Of a stretch of 64,000 nt of DNA, positions 52,130-63,193 are shown piece after piece. Within the stretch, counting starts at the first letter, position 1. Each line of letters begins with the position of its first letter. Source of the stretch: Chitinophagaceae bacterium (GTDB taxonomy: Bacteria > Bacteroidota > Bacteroidia > Chitinophagales > Chitinophagaceae); contig CANGWB010000008.1 in the NCBI GenBank assembly GCA_947457465.1, forward strand, positions 1 to 64,000, given 5' to 3'. Made by a program: the position numbers and the translations under genes. The notes under the pieces are model-generated. The model saw only the letters and a list, made by a program, of their open reading frames with translations. It was not told where the DNA came from and did no database searches.

Positions 52130-54289
52130 TTACTCCGAGATCCCTTCGAGGGACAAAAAGAAGGCGTAATTGAGGGCCACCTCCTTCAGATAATCAAAAC
52201 GACCCGAGGCACCACCATGCCCCGCTTCCATATTCGTTTTGAGTAAAAGGAGATTTTTATCGGTTTTCATGTCCCGGAGCTTAGCCACCCATTTGGCCGG
52301 TTCGAAATACTGCACCTGGCTATCATGAAGTCCGGTAGTCACAAGCAGATTCGGGTATGACTTCCGTTCCACATTGTCATAGGGCGAGTATGATTTCATG
52401 TAGAAATATGCGTCCTTGTTTGCCGGATTTCCCCACTCGTCGTATTCATTGGTGGTAAGCGGAATAGTGGGATCGGACATGGTGGTAATCACATCCACAA
52501 ACGGCACCTGTGCAATCACACCGTTCCACAAGGAAGGCTCCAGATTCACTATTGCTCCCATGAGCAACCCCCCGGCACTACCCCCCATGGCGTACAGGTG
52601 CCCGGTTCCGGTGAATTTTTCAGCGATGAGGTATTTGCCGCAATCGATGAAATCATAAAAAGTATTCTTCTTCTTCAGGAGCTTGCCATCCTCATACCAA
52701 CTACGACCCATCTCTTCGCCTCCCCGTATGTGCGCTATGGCAAAGACAAAACCTCGATCCAACAAGCTGAGTCGATTGGCCGAAAAACTGGCATCCATAC
52801 TGTTTCCATAAGAGCCATATCCGTAGAGCAGACAGGGCGAACTGCCATCCAGAGACGTCCCTTTCTTGTAAACGATCGACAAGGGCACACGAGCACCATC
52901 ACGAGCTGTAACAAAGCGACGCTCGGTTATGTACTGCTCACGCTTAAATCCACCAAGCACCGGCTGTTCTTTCTTTAATTGTTTTTTTCGAGTAGCGACA
53001 GCATAATCATAGGTAGAATTGGGCGTAGTCAAGGATGTATACTGATAACGGAATGTTGTGGTGTTGTACTCCGGATTATTACCTGCGTAAGCTGTGTATG
53101 CGGGCTCACCGAAATCAAGATAATGCTCTTTTTGTGAGGACATTTCGCGTATACGTAGCTGTAGCAATCCTTCCTTTCGCTCTGTGACGACCCAAAAATC
53201 ACGGAAGGCATCTACGCCTTCAAAAAGCACATCCGGTCGGTTGGGGATACGTTCGGTCCAATTCTCTTTGTTGGTTTTATTCAATGGGGCACTCATCAAC
53301 CTGAAATTTTTGGCTTCCCAATTGGTTCGAACCAAAAATTCATTCTCCCAATGCTCGATGCTGTACAGCACTTCTTTCATTCTAGGTTGAAACACCCGGA
53401 AATTGCCGGTGGGATCATTCGCCTCGAGGATGCGCGATTCACTGGAAAGTGTGGCATTTGAAACAATGACCAGATATTTATCGGAACGAGTCTTGTAGAT
53501 GCCGATATAATTTGATTGATCGGTTTCGGTATAAACAGTCACGTCTTTGTCAGCCATTGTATTCAATTGATGGCGACGAATCTTTTCCGATAAGAGGGTG
53601 ACGGGATTATTTGAGGTGTAGAAGATGTATTTGCTGTCGGCTGACCAAACCGGATCCCCACCTGTACCGGGAATCACCTCAGCAAGGATCGATCCTGTTT
53701 TCAGATTCTTAAAGTAGATCGTGTATTGACGGCGGGAAACTTCATCAACACCATAGGCAAGCCACTGATTATCGGGACTGACAGCGAAACCGCTTACGGA
53801 AAAATATCCCTTTCCTTCTGCCATCTTATCTACGTCCAGCAATAATTCTTCCGGGGAATTGGGAGACAAGGATTTCCGATAGTATTGATAGTATTGTTTT
53901 CCGTCCAGTGTTTTTGTATAATAGGAGTACCCATTATTTTCTACCGGAACCGATTCATCTTTTTCTTGAATGCGCCCACGCATTTCTTTGATCAATGACT
54001 CCTGTAAAGTTTTGGTACTCGCCAACATGGTATCGACATAGGCATTCTCCTGGTTGAGATAGTTGACAACGGCTGTACTATCCGGCCCCTTCTTGAAAAA
54101 GTCATTCATCCAGTAATAGTCGTCAATGATCGTATCGCCATGCTGCACAAAGGTTCGGGGCTTCTTTTCCGCTACCGGCGTTGCGATTCCCTCCGGCCAC
54201 AGGTGTGCTTCACGTTTCATTTTTTTCGTTTGACAAGCCGTCAGACAAATACATGCGATGACAGCAAACAGTTGTTGAATCTTATGCAT
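52130..54289 (-). CDS. S9 family prolyl oligopeptidase (oligopeptidase B-like)
   Basis: FAIAHIRGGEEMGRSWYEDGKLLKKKNTFYDFIDCGKYLIAEKFTGTGHLYAMGGSAGGLLMGAIVNLEPSLWNGVIAQVPFVDVITTM; lipobox CLTACQ. Confidence 0.95.
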   Translation of the reverse strand: MHKIQQLFAVIACICLTACQTKKMKREAHLWPEGIATPVAEKKPRTFVQHGDTIIDDYYWMNDFFKKGPDSTAVVNYLNQENAYVDTMLASTKTLQESLIKEMRGRIQEKDESVPVENNGYSYYTKTLDGKQYYQYYRKSLSPNSPEELLLDVDKMAEGKGYFSVSGFAVSPDNQWLAYGVDEVSRRQYTIYFKNLKTGSILAEVIPGTGGDPVWSADSKYIFYTSNNPVTLLSEKIRRHQLNTMADKDVTVYTETDQSNYIGIYKTRSDKYLVIVSNATLSSESRILEANDPTGNFRVFQPRMKEVLYSIEHWENEFLVRTNWEAKNFRLMSAPLNKTNKENWTERIPNRPDVLFEGVDAFRDFWVVTERKEGLLQLRIREMSSQKEHYLDFGEPAYTAYAGNNPEYNTTTFRYQYTSLTTPNSTYDYAVATRKKQLKKEQPVLGGFKREQYITERRFVTARDGARVPLSIVYKKGTSLDGSSPCLLYGYGSYGNSMDASFSANRLSLLDRGFVFAIAHIRGGEEMGRSWYEDGKLLKKKNTFYDFIDCGKYLIAEKFTGTGHLYAMGGSAGGLLMGAIVNLEPSLWNGVIAQVPFVDVITTMSDPTIPLTTNEYDEWGNPANKDAYFYMKSYSPYDNVERKSYPNLLVTTGLHDSQVQYFEPAKWVAKLRDMKTDKNLLLLKTNMEAGHGGASGRFDYLKEVALNYAFFLSLEGISE

Positions 54290-54304
54290 AGTTTCAAAAT
54301 AAAA

Positions 54305-54324
54305 CAGCCTAAGATTGCAGGCTG
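54305..54324 (-). terminator. Intrinsic terminator of sdhCAB
   Basis: Minus strand CAGCCT-GCAATCTT-AGGCTG followed by TTTTATTTT. Confidence 0.75.
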
Positions 54325-54333
54325 CTGGTTATT

Positions 54334-55080
54334 TTAATCGGCGGACAATCCAGCCATCATATACTCCCGGTTCAGCCGGGCGATATTTTCAATGGAAATG
54401 CCTTTCGGACAAACAGCCTCACAGGCTCCGGTATTGGTACAGGCACCGAAACCTTCTTTATCCATTTGTGCCACCATATTGACGGCACGAGACTTGCGCT
54501 CAGGTGATCCCTGTGGCAACAGCGCCAGATGTGAAACCTTCGCAGACACGAAAAGCATCGCAGAAGAATTCTTACAGGCGGCCACACAAGCACCACATCC
54601 GATGCAGGCAGCAGCGGCAAAGGCGGCATCCGCGTTATCTTTTTCAACCGCTATCGCATTAGCATCTACAGCGCTACCTGTATTTACCGAGATGTACCCG
54701 CCCGCTTGAATGATCCGATCGAAGGCAGAACGATCTACCATCAAATCTTTGATCACCGGGAACGAATTGGCTCTCCAGGGTTCAATGGTGATGGTATCGC
54801 CATCCTGATAGGCACGCATGTGCAACTGGCAGGTCGTGTTGTTTTGCCAAGGACCGTGCGGACGGCCATTGATGTACATGGAGCACATGCCACAGATGCC
54901 TTCCCGGCAATCATGGTCGAAGGCCACAGGCTCTTTTCCGTCCTTGATCAATTGCTCATTGAGCACGTCGATCATCTCCAAAAAAGACATCTCTGAAGAA
55001 ATATTGGAAACTGGATAGGTTTCAAAACGCCCGGGTGACTGTGTATTGGGTTGACGCCAGATCTTGAGCGTGAGATTCAT
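54334..55080 (-). CDS. sdhB: Succinate dehydrogenase/fumarate reductase iron-sulfur subunit
   Basis: [62 protein letters not shown]; start MNLTLKIW (alternative MEHYT at 55095). Confidence 0.97.
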   Translation of the reverse strand: MNLTLKIWRQPNTQSPGRFETYPVSNISSEMSFLEMIDVLNEQLIKDGKEPVAFDHDCREGICGMCSMYINGRPHGPWQNNTTCQLHMRAYQDGDTITIEPWRANSFPVIKDLMVDRSAFDRIIQAGGYISVNTGSAVDANAIAVEKDNADAAFAAAACIGCGACVAACKNSSAMLFVSAKVSHLALLPQGSPERKSRAVNMVAQMDKEGFGACTNTGACEAVCPKGISIENIARLNREYMMAGLSAD

Positions 55081-55111
55081 GGTATAGTGTTCCATGGAAT
55101 GTTTTTTCAGG

Positions 55112-57088
55112 TTATTTATAACTACGTTGAGAAGGCTTAGCGATCTCAAAAGTCAAGGGTTCTTTGTGAAGGGACCACTGATGTTCCCCCTGGAATTGCC
55201 AGGCAGCAACATAAGCATACTCATCGTCCTTTCTCAGCGCTTCACCATCTTCGGTTTGACTTTCCTCCCGAAAATGACCGCCACAACTTTCTGCACGATC
55301 CAAGGCATCACGGCACATGAGTTCACCCAGCTCAATGAAATCCGCAACACGACCGGCTTTGTCCAATTCTGGATTCATGCCCTCGATCACACCCGGTATA
55401 CGAACATCAGACCAGAATTCTTTTTTGAGTGCCTGAATGTCACGGATCGCTTCTTTCAGTCCCTCTTCACTACGAGCCATACCACATTTATCCCAAATGA
55501 TCTTACCCAAACGCTTGTGGAAACTTTCAACAGTTTGTTTCCCTTGTATGTTCATTAGATTTTGAATACGATCGGCAGCCGCTTTCTCAGCTTCCGCAAA
55601 AGCCGGGTGATCGGTAGGGATCGGTTTTGTTGCGATGTCATCGGCCAGGTAATTACCGATGGTGTAAGGGATCACAAAATATCCGTCAGCCAAGCCCTGC
55701 ATTAGAGCCGATGCACCTAAACGGTTCGCGCCATGATCACTGAAGTTGGCCTCACCCAAGGCATAGAGTCCTTTTACGGAGGTCATCAATTCATAATCGA
55801 CCCAGAGCCCACCCATGGTATAGTGAACAGCCGGATAGATCCGCATGGGAACTTCGTAGGGATTTTCACCGGTGATCTTTTCATACATGTCGAACAGATT
55901 ACCATATTCCTCTTTCACCACTTCTTTTCCCAACCGCATCAGAGTCTCGGTATCAGGATTCTGAATACCGAGCTTATTTGCCTCTGCACGTCCGTATTTA
56001 TTGATCAAATTGAATTTGAAATCCAGGTAAACGGCCTGTCCGGTTGTACCCACTCCATACCCTGCATCGCAACGTTCTTTTGCGGCACGGGAGGCTACGT
56101 CACGGGGCACAAGGTTACCGAAAGCCGGATATCGGCGCTCGAGATAGTAATCACGTTCCTCCTCCGGAATATCGTTTGCTTTGCGCTTATCTCCTTTTTG
56201 TTTTGGCACCCAGATACGCCCGTCATTTCGAAGTGATTCGGACATCAGTGTCAACTTGGATTGATGATCGCCGCTTACCGGAATACAGGTGGGATGGATC
56301 TGTGTAAAACAGGGGTTGGCGAAGTAAGCACCTTTCTTGTGCGCTTTCCAAGCTGCCGTCACGTTGCTGCCCATGGCATTCGTGGAGAGATAAAACACGT
56401 TCCCATATCCCCCTGTACACAACAACACGGCATGTCCGAAATGTCTTTCTAGTTCACCGGTGACCAAGTTGCGACAGATAATACCCCTCGCCTTTCCGTC
56501 AACCACCACCACATCGAGCATTTCATGACGGCTGTGCATGGTTACGTTACCCAGAGCTACTTGACGCTCCAATGCCTGATAGGCTCCGATCAATAATTGT
56601 TGACCGGTTTGTCCGGCGGCATAGAAGGTACGTTTTACCTGTGTGCCACCGAAAGAACGGTTATTGAGCAATCCACCATAGTCTCGGGCAAAGGGCACTC
56701 CTTGTGCTACGCACTGATCAATGATATTCACACTTACTTCCGCGAGCCTATGTACGTTTGCTTCACGTGCACGATAGTCTCCCCCTTTCACCGTGTCGTA
56801 AAAAAGACGAAAGACTGAGTCACCGTCATTCTGATAATTTTTGGCGGCATTGATTCCACCCTGTGCGGCGATGGAGTGGGCTCGACGAGGAGAGTCCTGG
56901 AAACAGAAGGCTTTTACCTTGTATCCCAGTTCACCCAGAGAAGCTGCTGCGGAGGCGCCAGCCAAACCGGTTCCTACCACGATCACTTCAAGTTTGCGCT
57001 TGTTGGCCGGGTTGACAAGTTTACAATGGCCCTTGTAGTAAGTCCATTTCTGGTCGAGTGTTCCGGCAGGTATTTTAGAATCCAACAT
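55112..57088 (-). CDS. sdhA: Succinate dehydrogenase/fumarate reductase flavoprotein subunit
   Basis: [63 protein letters not shown]; start [11 protein letters not shown] at 57088. Confidence 0.98.
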   Translation of the reverse strand: MLDSKIPAGTLDQKWTYYKGHCKLVNPANKRKLEVIVVGTGLAGASAAASLGELGYKVKAFCFQDSPRRAHSIAAQGGINAAKNYQNDGDSVFRLFYDTVKGGDYRAREANVHRLAEVSVNIIDQCVAQGVPFARDYGGLLNNRSFGGTQVKRTFYAAGQTGQQLLIGAYQALERQVALGNVTMHSRHEMLDVVVVDGKARGIICRNLVTGELERHFGHAVLLCTGGYGNVFYLSTNAMGSNVTAAWKAHKKGAYFANPCFTQIHPTCIPVSGDHQSKLTLMSESLRNDGRIWVPKQKGDKRKANDIPEEERDYYLERRYPAFGNLVPRDVASRAAKERCDAGYGVGTTGQAVYLDFKFNLINKYGRAEANKLGIQNPDTETLMRLGKEVVKEEYGNLFDMYEKITGENPYEVPMRIYPAVHYTMGGLWVDYELMTSVKGLYALGEANFSDHGANRLGASALMQGLADGYFVIPYTIGNYLADDIATKPIPTDHPAFAEAEKAAADRIQNLMNIQGKQTVESFHKRLGKIIWDKCGMARSEEGLKEAIRDIQALKKEFWSDVRIPGVIEGMNPELDKAGRVADFIELGELMCRDALDRAESCGGHFREESQTEDGEALRKDDEYAYVAAWQFQGEHQWSLHKEPLTFEIAKPSQRSYK

Positions 57089-57116
57089 GGAGATCGTTTT
57101 CAGGTTGAAGAATTTA

Positions 57117-57803
57117 TCAATTGATCCAGCCCAGGTACATACTGATCGGCATGAGGGCAAATGCGCCGCAGACAAGCAAAGAGAAACCAGCGCCCGTTTT
57201 GTCAATCAAAGAAAGGTAACGAGGATTTGTTACCCCTAAAGTTCTGAAGGCACTTTGAAAGCCATGAAGCAGGTGCCAGAACAAAGAAACGCATCCCAGT
57301 GTATAAAGAATTACAACCGTAAGATTACCTTGAAATACGGTCAGCATTTCACGATACAGATTGTGATGTTCCTTACCGTCTATTATGACTGGCTCCAGCC
57401 CAGTGATACGACTAGGAACCCAAAAATGGTTGATATGCATAACGAGGAATAGAAACAGCAAGGTGCCGAGTATGCCCATGCTACGGCTATACCACTTACT
57501 TCCCTTGTTTCCCATCGGAACGGCATAGCCCTGCTTACGTTTAGAACGATTCTGCCATTCAAGTGTCCAGCCTTGGATCATATGTAACAGAAAGCCGGCA
57601 AAGAGTCCGATTTCAAGAATTCTGGGAACTGCGTTAGATCCCATAAAATGGGCAGCTTTATTGAACATGACACCATTATCCATGGCCCAAATGCAGGCAT
57701 TCAAGCCAACGTGAACCAACAGAAAAAGTACCAGAAAGATGCCGGTCAGTCCCATCACCCATTTTTTTCCGACCGAGGAGGTAAAAATTTCAGACCATTT
57801 CAT
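57117..57803 (-). CDS. sdhC: Succinate dehydrogenase cytochrome b subunit
   Basis: [27 protein letters not shown]; five TM helices; upstream of sdhA. Confidence 0.95.
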   Translation of the reverse strand: MKWSEIFTSSVGKKWVMGLTGIFLVLFLLVHVGLNACIWAMDNGVMFNKAAHFMGSNAVPRILEIGLFAGFLLHMIQGWTLEWQNRSKRKQGYAVPMGNKGSKWYSRSMGILGTLLFLFLVMHINHFWVPSRITGLEPVIIDGKEHHNLYREMLTVFQGNLTVVILYTLGCVSLFWHLLHGFQSAFRTLGVTNPRYLSLIDKTGAGFSLLVCGAFALMPISMYLGWIN

Positions 57804-57832
57804 GGAAGCAATATTTAAGTAGTAAGTCGGTG

Positions 57833-57849
57833 CGAAATTACGATCGTAA
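57833..57849 (-). promoter_or_regulatory. Putative sdhCAB -7-like box (TAATTTCG) overlapping a perfect 12-bp palindrome TTACGATCGTAA
   Basis: Box on minus strand 57833-57840; palindrome 57838-57849. Confidence 0.4.
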
Positions 57850-57875
57850 CGTCAAAAAAAGATGAGTCAAATTGA

Positions 57876-58442
57876 TTATTCAATGCGGGGTGATTCAAAA
57901 ATTTCACGGAGCTTCCTGAACAGATGAATGGGCTTATAATTCCGCCAATCATATAGATCAAGTAGCGGCAGAAAACGATTTAAACCTGATTGTTCAAATT
58001 CAAGCCTGGAAGATTCTGGCATATTTAAACAAACAGCCCAACCGCCCCGATCGGAAAGCTCCTCTGCTAGTTCCTCATAATAATCCGAAATGTCACTGTG
58101 AAAATTCAAGACATTCTCCGCGATCAGGATGAAACTGCGGATACCCTCAGCGAGAAAGGGTTCCAGCACATCCCGTTTCAGCGTCATAACATCATTTTCA
58201 ACCGCATCATTCCATTCTCCGATGAGTTCAAGCACCAGATAACCTTCCTCGTAATCGGCCATCAGCACTTTACCATATAACGTGCGACTACCCAGGTCAT
58301 CCCATTGCGGATGGATGAAATAATTATAGATCGTGTTCGAATACTCGAATTCAGAGTGCTCTCTACCATAAAAGGGAGAGCGAGGATCGGCCTCACTTAT
58401 GTATTGGTGTTGCCAATTGTAAAAAGGCTCCAGTTCATGCAT
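57876..58442 (-). CDS. Conserved-looking hypothetical cytosolic protein (188 aa)
   Basis: Intact ORF adjacent and co-oriented with murQ; no recognised motif; acidic alpha/beta composition. Confidence 0.7.
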   Translation of the reverse strand: MHELEPFYNWQHQYISEADPRSPFYGREHSEFEYSNTIYNYFIHPQWDDLGSRTLYGKVLMADYEEGYLVLELIGEWNDAVENDVMTLKRDVLEPFLAEGIRSFILIAENVLNFHSDISDYYEELAEELSDRGGWAVCLNMPESSRLEFEQSGLNRFLPLLDLYDWRNYKPIHLFRKLREIFESPRIE

Positions 58443-58443
58443 A

Positions 58444-59259
58444 TCATTCCGTCAGGGCGTCAGCTGCTTTCTTTACGCTTCCATATTTAACCAGTAGTGC
58501 TCTGGCCGTGTCGTAATTGGTAATATTTTTTTTATCCATCAGCATTCGGGTGCCCCTATCCAGCAATTTCTCATTCACGAGTTGCATGTTCACCATACGA
58601 TTGTCCTCTACCCTCCCCAGCTGTATCATCAAGGTGGTGGAGATCATATTTAGGACTAATTTCTGAGCAGTTCCGCTTTTCATTCGGGTACTGCCGGTGA
58701 TGAATTCAGGCCCAACAATCACCTCAATCGGATGTTCCGCCTCCTGGCTAACCGGAGCATTTGGGTTACAACAAATACTGGCGGTCAGCATCCCAAACTT
58801 TCTCGCCTCACGAAGTGCCCCCACCACGTAAGGGGTTGTACCGCTTGCTGCAATCCCGATGAGAATATCCCCTTCGGTCGGTTCATGCGCCAGTATATCA
58901 TTCCAGCCTTGCATCGGATTATCTTCCGCATGTTCAACCGCATTGGTGATCGCTTTTTCGCCCCCGGCGATCAACCCGATCACTAAGCCATATGGCACCC
59001 CAAAAGTGGGCGGACATTCACTGGCATCGACAATACCGAGACGTCCACTTGTGCCCGCTCCGATATAAAAAAGTCGTCCGCCCCCAAGCATTCGATCCGC
59101 CGCCATCTCAACAAAAGCCGCAATAGCCGGAATAACTTTTGATACAGCGTCCGGAACAGTCTTGTCTTCCTGATTGATACCATTCAACAACTCGAGCACA
59201 GACTGCTTCTCTAAATATCTGTACTTGCTGGGGGACTCGGTGATACGTTCAAATGCCAT
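58444..59259 (-). CDS. murQ: N-acetylmuramic acid 6-phosphate etherase
   Basis: ITESPSKYRYLEKQSVLELLNGINQEDKTVPDAV; GRLFYIGAGTSGRLGIVDASECPPTFG; GPEFITGSTRMKSGTAQKLVLNMIST. Confidence 0.97.
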   Translation of the reverse strand: MAFERITESPSKYRYLEKQSVLELLNGINQEDKTVPDAVSKVIPAIAAFVEMAADRMLGGGRLFYIGAGTSGRLGIVDASECPPTFGVPYGLVIGLIAGGEKAITNAVEHAEDNPMQGWNDILAHEPTEGDILIGIAASGTTPYVVGALREARKFGMLTASICCNPNAPVSQEAEHPIEVIVGPEFITGSTRMKSGTAQKLVLNMISTTLMIQLGRVEDNRMVNMQLVNEKLLDRGTRMLMDKKNITNYDTARALLVKYGSVKKAADALTE

Positions 59260-59265
59260 TGTATT

Positions 59266-60111
59266 TTATTTCTGATGAAAACGGACCAATCCCGGCATCG
59301 GCTTGGGTAAAATCTGTCCCAATTGATAACCATGACTCTGGCACAGGTAACGGATCCAATCCCGAAATACATATGCCACAGAGCCGGTAAAATGTATGGG
59401 AACTCGATCCGCCAGTTTATATCTACGGATATGATGGAAGAAAAAGTCCTGAAAACCATCTTCCAGAATATTCTCGATCATGTAGTGCCCCCTATTGGCA
59501 GATAGAAAAGGGGTAAAGGAGGCTAAAAAACGACTCGGAGCCGACCCCTTGTAAACAGCCTGCAAAATTTCAGCGCGGCCCTGTTTATACTGATTTTCAA
59601 ATTTGACCCTTAATTCTTTATCTAACAGATCATATAAAAAATACTGAATCAATTTTTTACCTAGATATGAACCGCTCCCCTCATCGCCTAATGCATAGCC
59701 CAGACCCGGACGTTGCTGGGTGATTTTTTCTCCGTTGTAAAGGGAGGAACTAGATCCGGTGCCCAAAATACAGGCTATGCCGGGCTCATGTCCACACAAG
59801 GAACGGGTGGCTCCCAAGAGGTCATCAAAAACTTGAATATCTGCTTTCGGCCAGATTGATTGCAGGGATTTCTTTACCAATAGTGCGTTGGACCGAGCAG
59901 CACAGCCCGTACCATAAAAAAACACTTGAGATATAGGTGTTTTGAGGAAAGATGGCTTGAGGTGTTCATGAATGGTGCTCTGGATCGCATCAGCATTCAT
60001 AAAATAGGGAGATAGGCCGGGTGTTTCCGAACGGCTTTTTTCCCCTTTACTTAATAAGACCCATTCCGCCTTGGTTGCGCCACTGTCAGCGATCAGGACA
60101 TGTTTCGACAT
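59266..60111 (-). CDS. BadF/BadG/BcrA/BcrD-type ATPase; putative amino-sugar (GlcNAc/MurNAc) kinase
   Basis: MSKHVLIADSGATKAEWVLL; GIACILGTGSSSSLYNGEKI; GYALGDEGSGSYLGKKLI. Confidence 0.9.
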   Translation of the reverse strand: MSKHVLIADSGATKAEWVLLSKGEKSRSETPGLSPYFMNADAIQSTIHEHLKPSFLKTPISQVFFYGTGCAARSNALLVKKSLQSIWPKADIQVFDDLLGATRSLCGHEPGIACILGTGSSSSLYNGEKITQQRPGLGYALGDEGSGSYLGKKLIQYFLYDLLDKELRVKFENQYKQGRAEILQAVYKGSAPSRFLASFTPFLSANRGHYMIENILEDGFQDFFFHHIRRYKLADRVPIHFTGSVAYVFRDWIRYLCQSHGYQLGQILPKPMPGLVRFHQK

Positions 60112-60179
60112 AGGTGAATAACTGCAGGAGTGCATCCGTATGCAAACCCCTATTTTGCACAAAATTCCTGATTAATCGG

Positions 60180-61736
60180 ATGTTATCCAATAAAAAGAAA
60201 AGAGCGGGTGGACTTTGGATTTTTTTCCTGATTCTGGCGCTTGTGTCGGTCAGCTTGTTTTGGCAAATGATGGGAAGACCTTCTGTCTGGTTCAAATGGG
60301 GTAAGCAGGATCCGATGACGCAGGCGATCGAACTGATACGAAGCAGGTATGTCGATAACGTTTCCGTTGATACCTTAAAAGGGCTGAGTTTAGAAGGTCT
60401 TACTGACAAACTGGACCCCCACTCTGCCTATCTATCACCCAGTTCGCTTCAAATCGCCAACGAAGAACTGGCAGGGCATTTTGCAGGCATAGGCATAGAA
60501 TTCAGCCGGATCCGTGACACCATGACGGTCGCCTATATAATTCCAAACAGTCCGAGTGAAAATGCAGGTTTGAAAACAGGCGATCAGTTACTATCCATCG
60601 GCTCAAGTGCATTGACCGGTCCGAACCTGACAACTGATTCCATTCGTTCGCTGGTAAGGGGTCCGAAAGGGACCTATGCCAACCTCTCTATCCGAAGTCA
60701 AGGAAAGATACGTTCCGTTTCGATCCTTCGGGCAGACATCCCTACTCCACCGGTTGCCTCATACTACATGATCAATGACTCCATCGGGTACATCCAACTG
60801 ACCAAATTTTCAGAGGGGAGTTACCGATCTACCGTCAAAGCACTCGATGAATTGGTCAAAAAAGGGATGCGGTCATTGATACTCGATCTTCGCTCCAATG
60901 GTGGCGGGTTCATGCATGAGGCGGTCGAACTGGCAGATGAGTTCCTTGCCGACGATCGCTTGATCGTTTATACCGAAGGAGCACATGCCAAGAAAAGGAA
61001 TTATTCCTGCAAGCGTCCGGGTCTATTTGAACAGGGAAAATTGATGGTCTTGATGAATGAATTTTCAGCCAGTGCCAGTGAGGTCCTGGCAGGCGCCTTG
61101 CAGGACTGGTGCCGTGCCACGATCATCGGTCGGCGCAGTTTTGGAAAAGGACTGGTTCAGGAACAATACGATCTCTCCAACGGCGGGGCCTTGCGCTTAA
61201 CAGTCGCACGTTACTATACACCACTAGGCCGATGCATTCAGCGCTCTTATGAGGGAAAAAGAGAAGAATATTTACATGATGTACTAAACCGTAGTAAGAA
61301 AGATTCAGCCGGAAAAATGAGAACATTTTTTAGTCCATGTGGAGATACTTTATATGCAGGGGGCGGGATCGAGCCGGATTTTTTGATACCTATCCCAACC
61401 CGCTCATTGAGCCAAGCAGCAAGTTATATTCTCAATAGCCCGGAGATCATTCAATGGGCCTACCGATATCAGATCGATCAAGAACCGACGCTTTCCAAGC
61501 AGAATGACATCATCAAAATGGCGATGAATCCACCTGTCGAGCGAATTCAATCATTTTTCCAAGCCATCACCTCTCCTTCCGTTATCAAACTGGAACAGAT
61601 CAACCCACAGGAATGGCGCGAGATCGGGTTTGAGATCTATGCTCAGATCGCTCGGTTCCGATTTGGCGTGAGTGAGTATATCCGTATTCAGAATTTACGT
61701 GACCCTTTTATTGATAATGCCTTATCCGCAAAATAG
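60180..61736 (+). CDS. S41 family C-terminal processing peptidase with PDZ domain
   Basis: LDPHSAYLSPSSLQIANEELAGHFAGIGIEFS; FGKGLVQEQYDLSNGGALRLTVARYYTPLGRCIQ; start approximate. Confidence 0.94.
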   Translation: MLSNKKKRAGGLWIFFLILALVSVSLFWQMMGRPSVWFKWGKQDPMTQAIELIRSRYVDNVSVDTLKGLSLEGLTDKLDPHSAYLSPSSLQIANEELAGHFAGIGIEFSRIRDTMTVAYIIPNSPSENAGLKTGDQLLSIGSSALTGPNLTTDSIRSLVRGPKGTYANLSIRSQGKIRSVSILRADIPTPPVASYYMINDSIGYIQLTKFSEGSYRSTVKALDELVKKGMRSLILDLRSNGGGFMHEAVELADEFLADDRLIVYTEGAHAKKRNYSCKRPGLFEQGKLMVLMNEFSASASEVLAGALQDWCRATIIGRRSFGKGLVQEQYDLSNGGALRLTVARYYTPLGRCIQRSYEGKREEYLHDVLNRSKKDSAGKMRTFFSPCGDTLYAGGGIEPDFLIPIPTRSLSQAASYILNSPEIIQWAYRYQIDQEPTLSKQNDIIKMAMNPPVERIQSFFQAITSPSVIKLEQINPQEWREIGFEIYAQIARFRFGVSEYIRIQNLRDPFIDNALSAK

Positions 61737-61752
61737 AATTGAAAACAACCAT

Positions 61753-63111
61753 ATGAAGATCAAGAATAACATCCTGGAAACTATAGGTAACACGCCCCTG
61801 ATCCGACTCAATAAGATCACCCGTCAGCTACCGGGTACGATATTGGCAAAAGTGGATTATTTCAATCCCGGTAACTCGATCAAAGATCGAATGGCATTGA
61901 AAATGGTCGAAGTTGCTGAGCCAGATGGACGGCTCAAGCCTGGAGGGACCATCATCGAAGGCACCAGCGGAAATACGGGGATGGGGTTAGCCCTGGCCGC
62001 GGTCGTCAAAGGATACAAGTGCATTTTTGTGACTACGGATAAGCAGTCGAAAGAGAAAGTGGATATCCTAAAAGCCGTAGGTGCCGAAGTGATCGTTTGT
62101 CCGACCAATGTTCTACCCGAAGATCCGAACAGTTATTACAGTGTGGCAGCCCGTTTGGCCAAGGAGATCCCCAACTCCTGTCACATGAATCAGTATGATA
62201 ATCTGGCGAACCGCCAGGCTCATTATGAAACGACCGGACCAGAGATCTGGGATCAGACCGACGGTAAGATCACGCATTTGGTCTGTACCGCGGGCACAGG
62301 TGGAACCGTAACCGGCACCGCCATGTATCTGAAAGAAAAGAATCCGAACATACAGATCTGGGCCATAGATGTGTACGGGTCCCTACTTACCAAATATTAC
62401 CGAACCGGCGAGATCGACATGAATGAAGTGCACCCCTATATCAGTGAAGGATTCGGTGAAGATTTTGTACCAGGCAATTACAACATGGAAATGATCGATC
62501 ACTTTGAACAAGTGACTGACAAGGACGGCGCCGTCATGGCTAGAAGGCTGGCAAAAGAGGAAGGTTTATTCTGCGGATACAGTGCCGGCAGTTGTATACA
62601 GGGATTGATGCAACTGAAAGACAAGCTCTCGCCATCAGATGTGGTCGTTTGTATTTTACACGATCATGGATCCAGGTATGTGGCGAAGATCTATAACGAC
62701 CAATGGATGCGCGATCGTGGATTTTTGGAAGTAAAAACGGTTCGTGAGATCGTGAGTGCACGCGGACCGAAAAAACTGATCACATTAAGCGCTGAAGACA
62801 AGATCGCAGATGCCATTTCCCTGATGCGCAAGTATGATATCGAGCACCTTCCGGTCATGACAGATGGACAACCCATAGGCTCGATCAGTGAAGGAGGCCT
62901 ATTTCAAAAGCTGATTGACAATCCGGCGCTTCCGAGTGAACCAATCAGTTCACATCTCGAACAGACATTCCCGATCGTTGGCCTGGACACACCACTCGAA
63001 AAGGTGGGTCGTGGTATCACTAAAGATCAAGGCGCTGTACTGACAAGAGATGAAGCCGGTCAATATCACATCATAACCAAATACGATATCATTCAATCGG
63101 CCGGAAACTGA
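61753..63111 (+). CDS. PLP-dependent cystathionine beta-synthase-like enzyme with C-terminal CBS domains
   Basis: MKIKNNILETIGNTPLIRLNKIT...NPGNSIKDRMALKM...EGTSGNTGMGLALAA...CTAGTGGTVTG; CBS pair at C-terminus. Confidence 0.93.
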   Translation: MKIKNNILETIGNTPLIRLNKITRQLPGTILAKVDYFNPGNSIKDRMALKMVEVAEPDGRLKPGGTIIEGTSGNTGMGLALAAVVKGYKCIFVTTDKQSKEKVDILKAVGAEVIVCPTNVLPEDPNSYYSVAARLAKEIPNSCHMNQYDNLANRQAHYETTGPEIWDQTDGKITHLVCTAGTGGTVTGTAMYLKEKNPNIQIWAIDVYGSLLTKYYRTGEIDMNEVHPYISEGFGEDFVPGNYNMEMIDHFEQVTDKDGAVMARRLAKEEGLFCGYSAGSCIQGLMQLKDKLSPSDVVVCILHDHGSRYVAKIYNDQWMRDRGFLEVKTVREIVSARGPKKLITLSAEDKIADAISLMRKYDIEHLPVMTDGQPIGSISEGGLFQKLIDNPALPSEPISSHLEQTFPIVGLDTPLEKVGRGITKDQGAVLTRDEAGQYHIITKYDIIQSAGN

Positions 63112-63193
63112 TCTCTGTCCTGTATGGACTGATATTTCACTAATCACCTGCGATCATTAAATCTTTATATTCGCGAGTCATCAACTTAAACTC

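Noticed and set aside
55733-56236. 167-aa plus-strand ORF antisense to sdhA
   Set aside because: Shadow ORF of a highly conserved enzyme gene.
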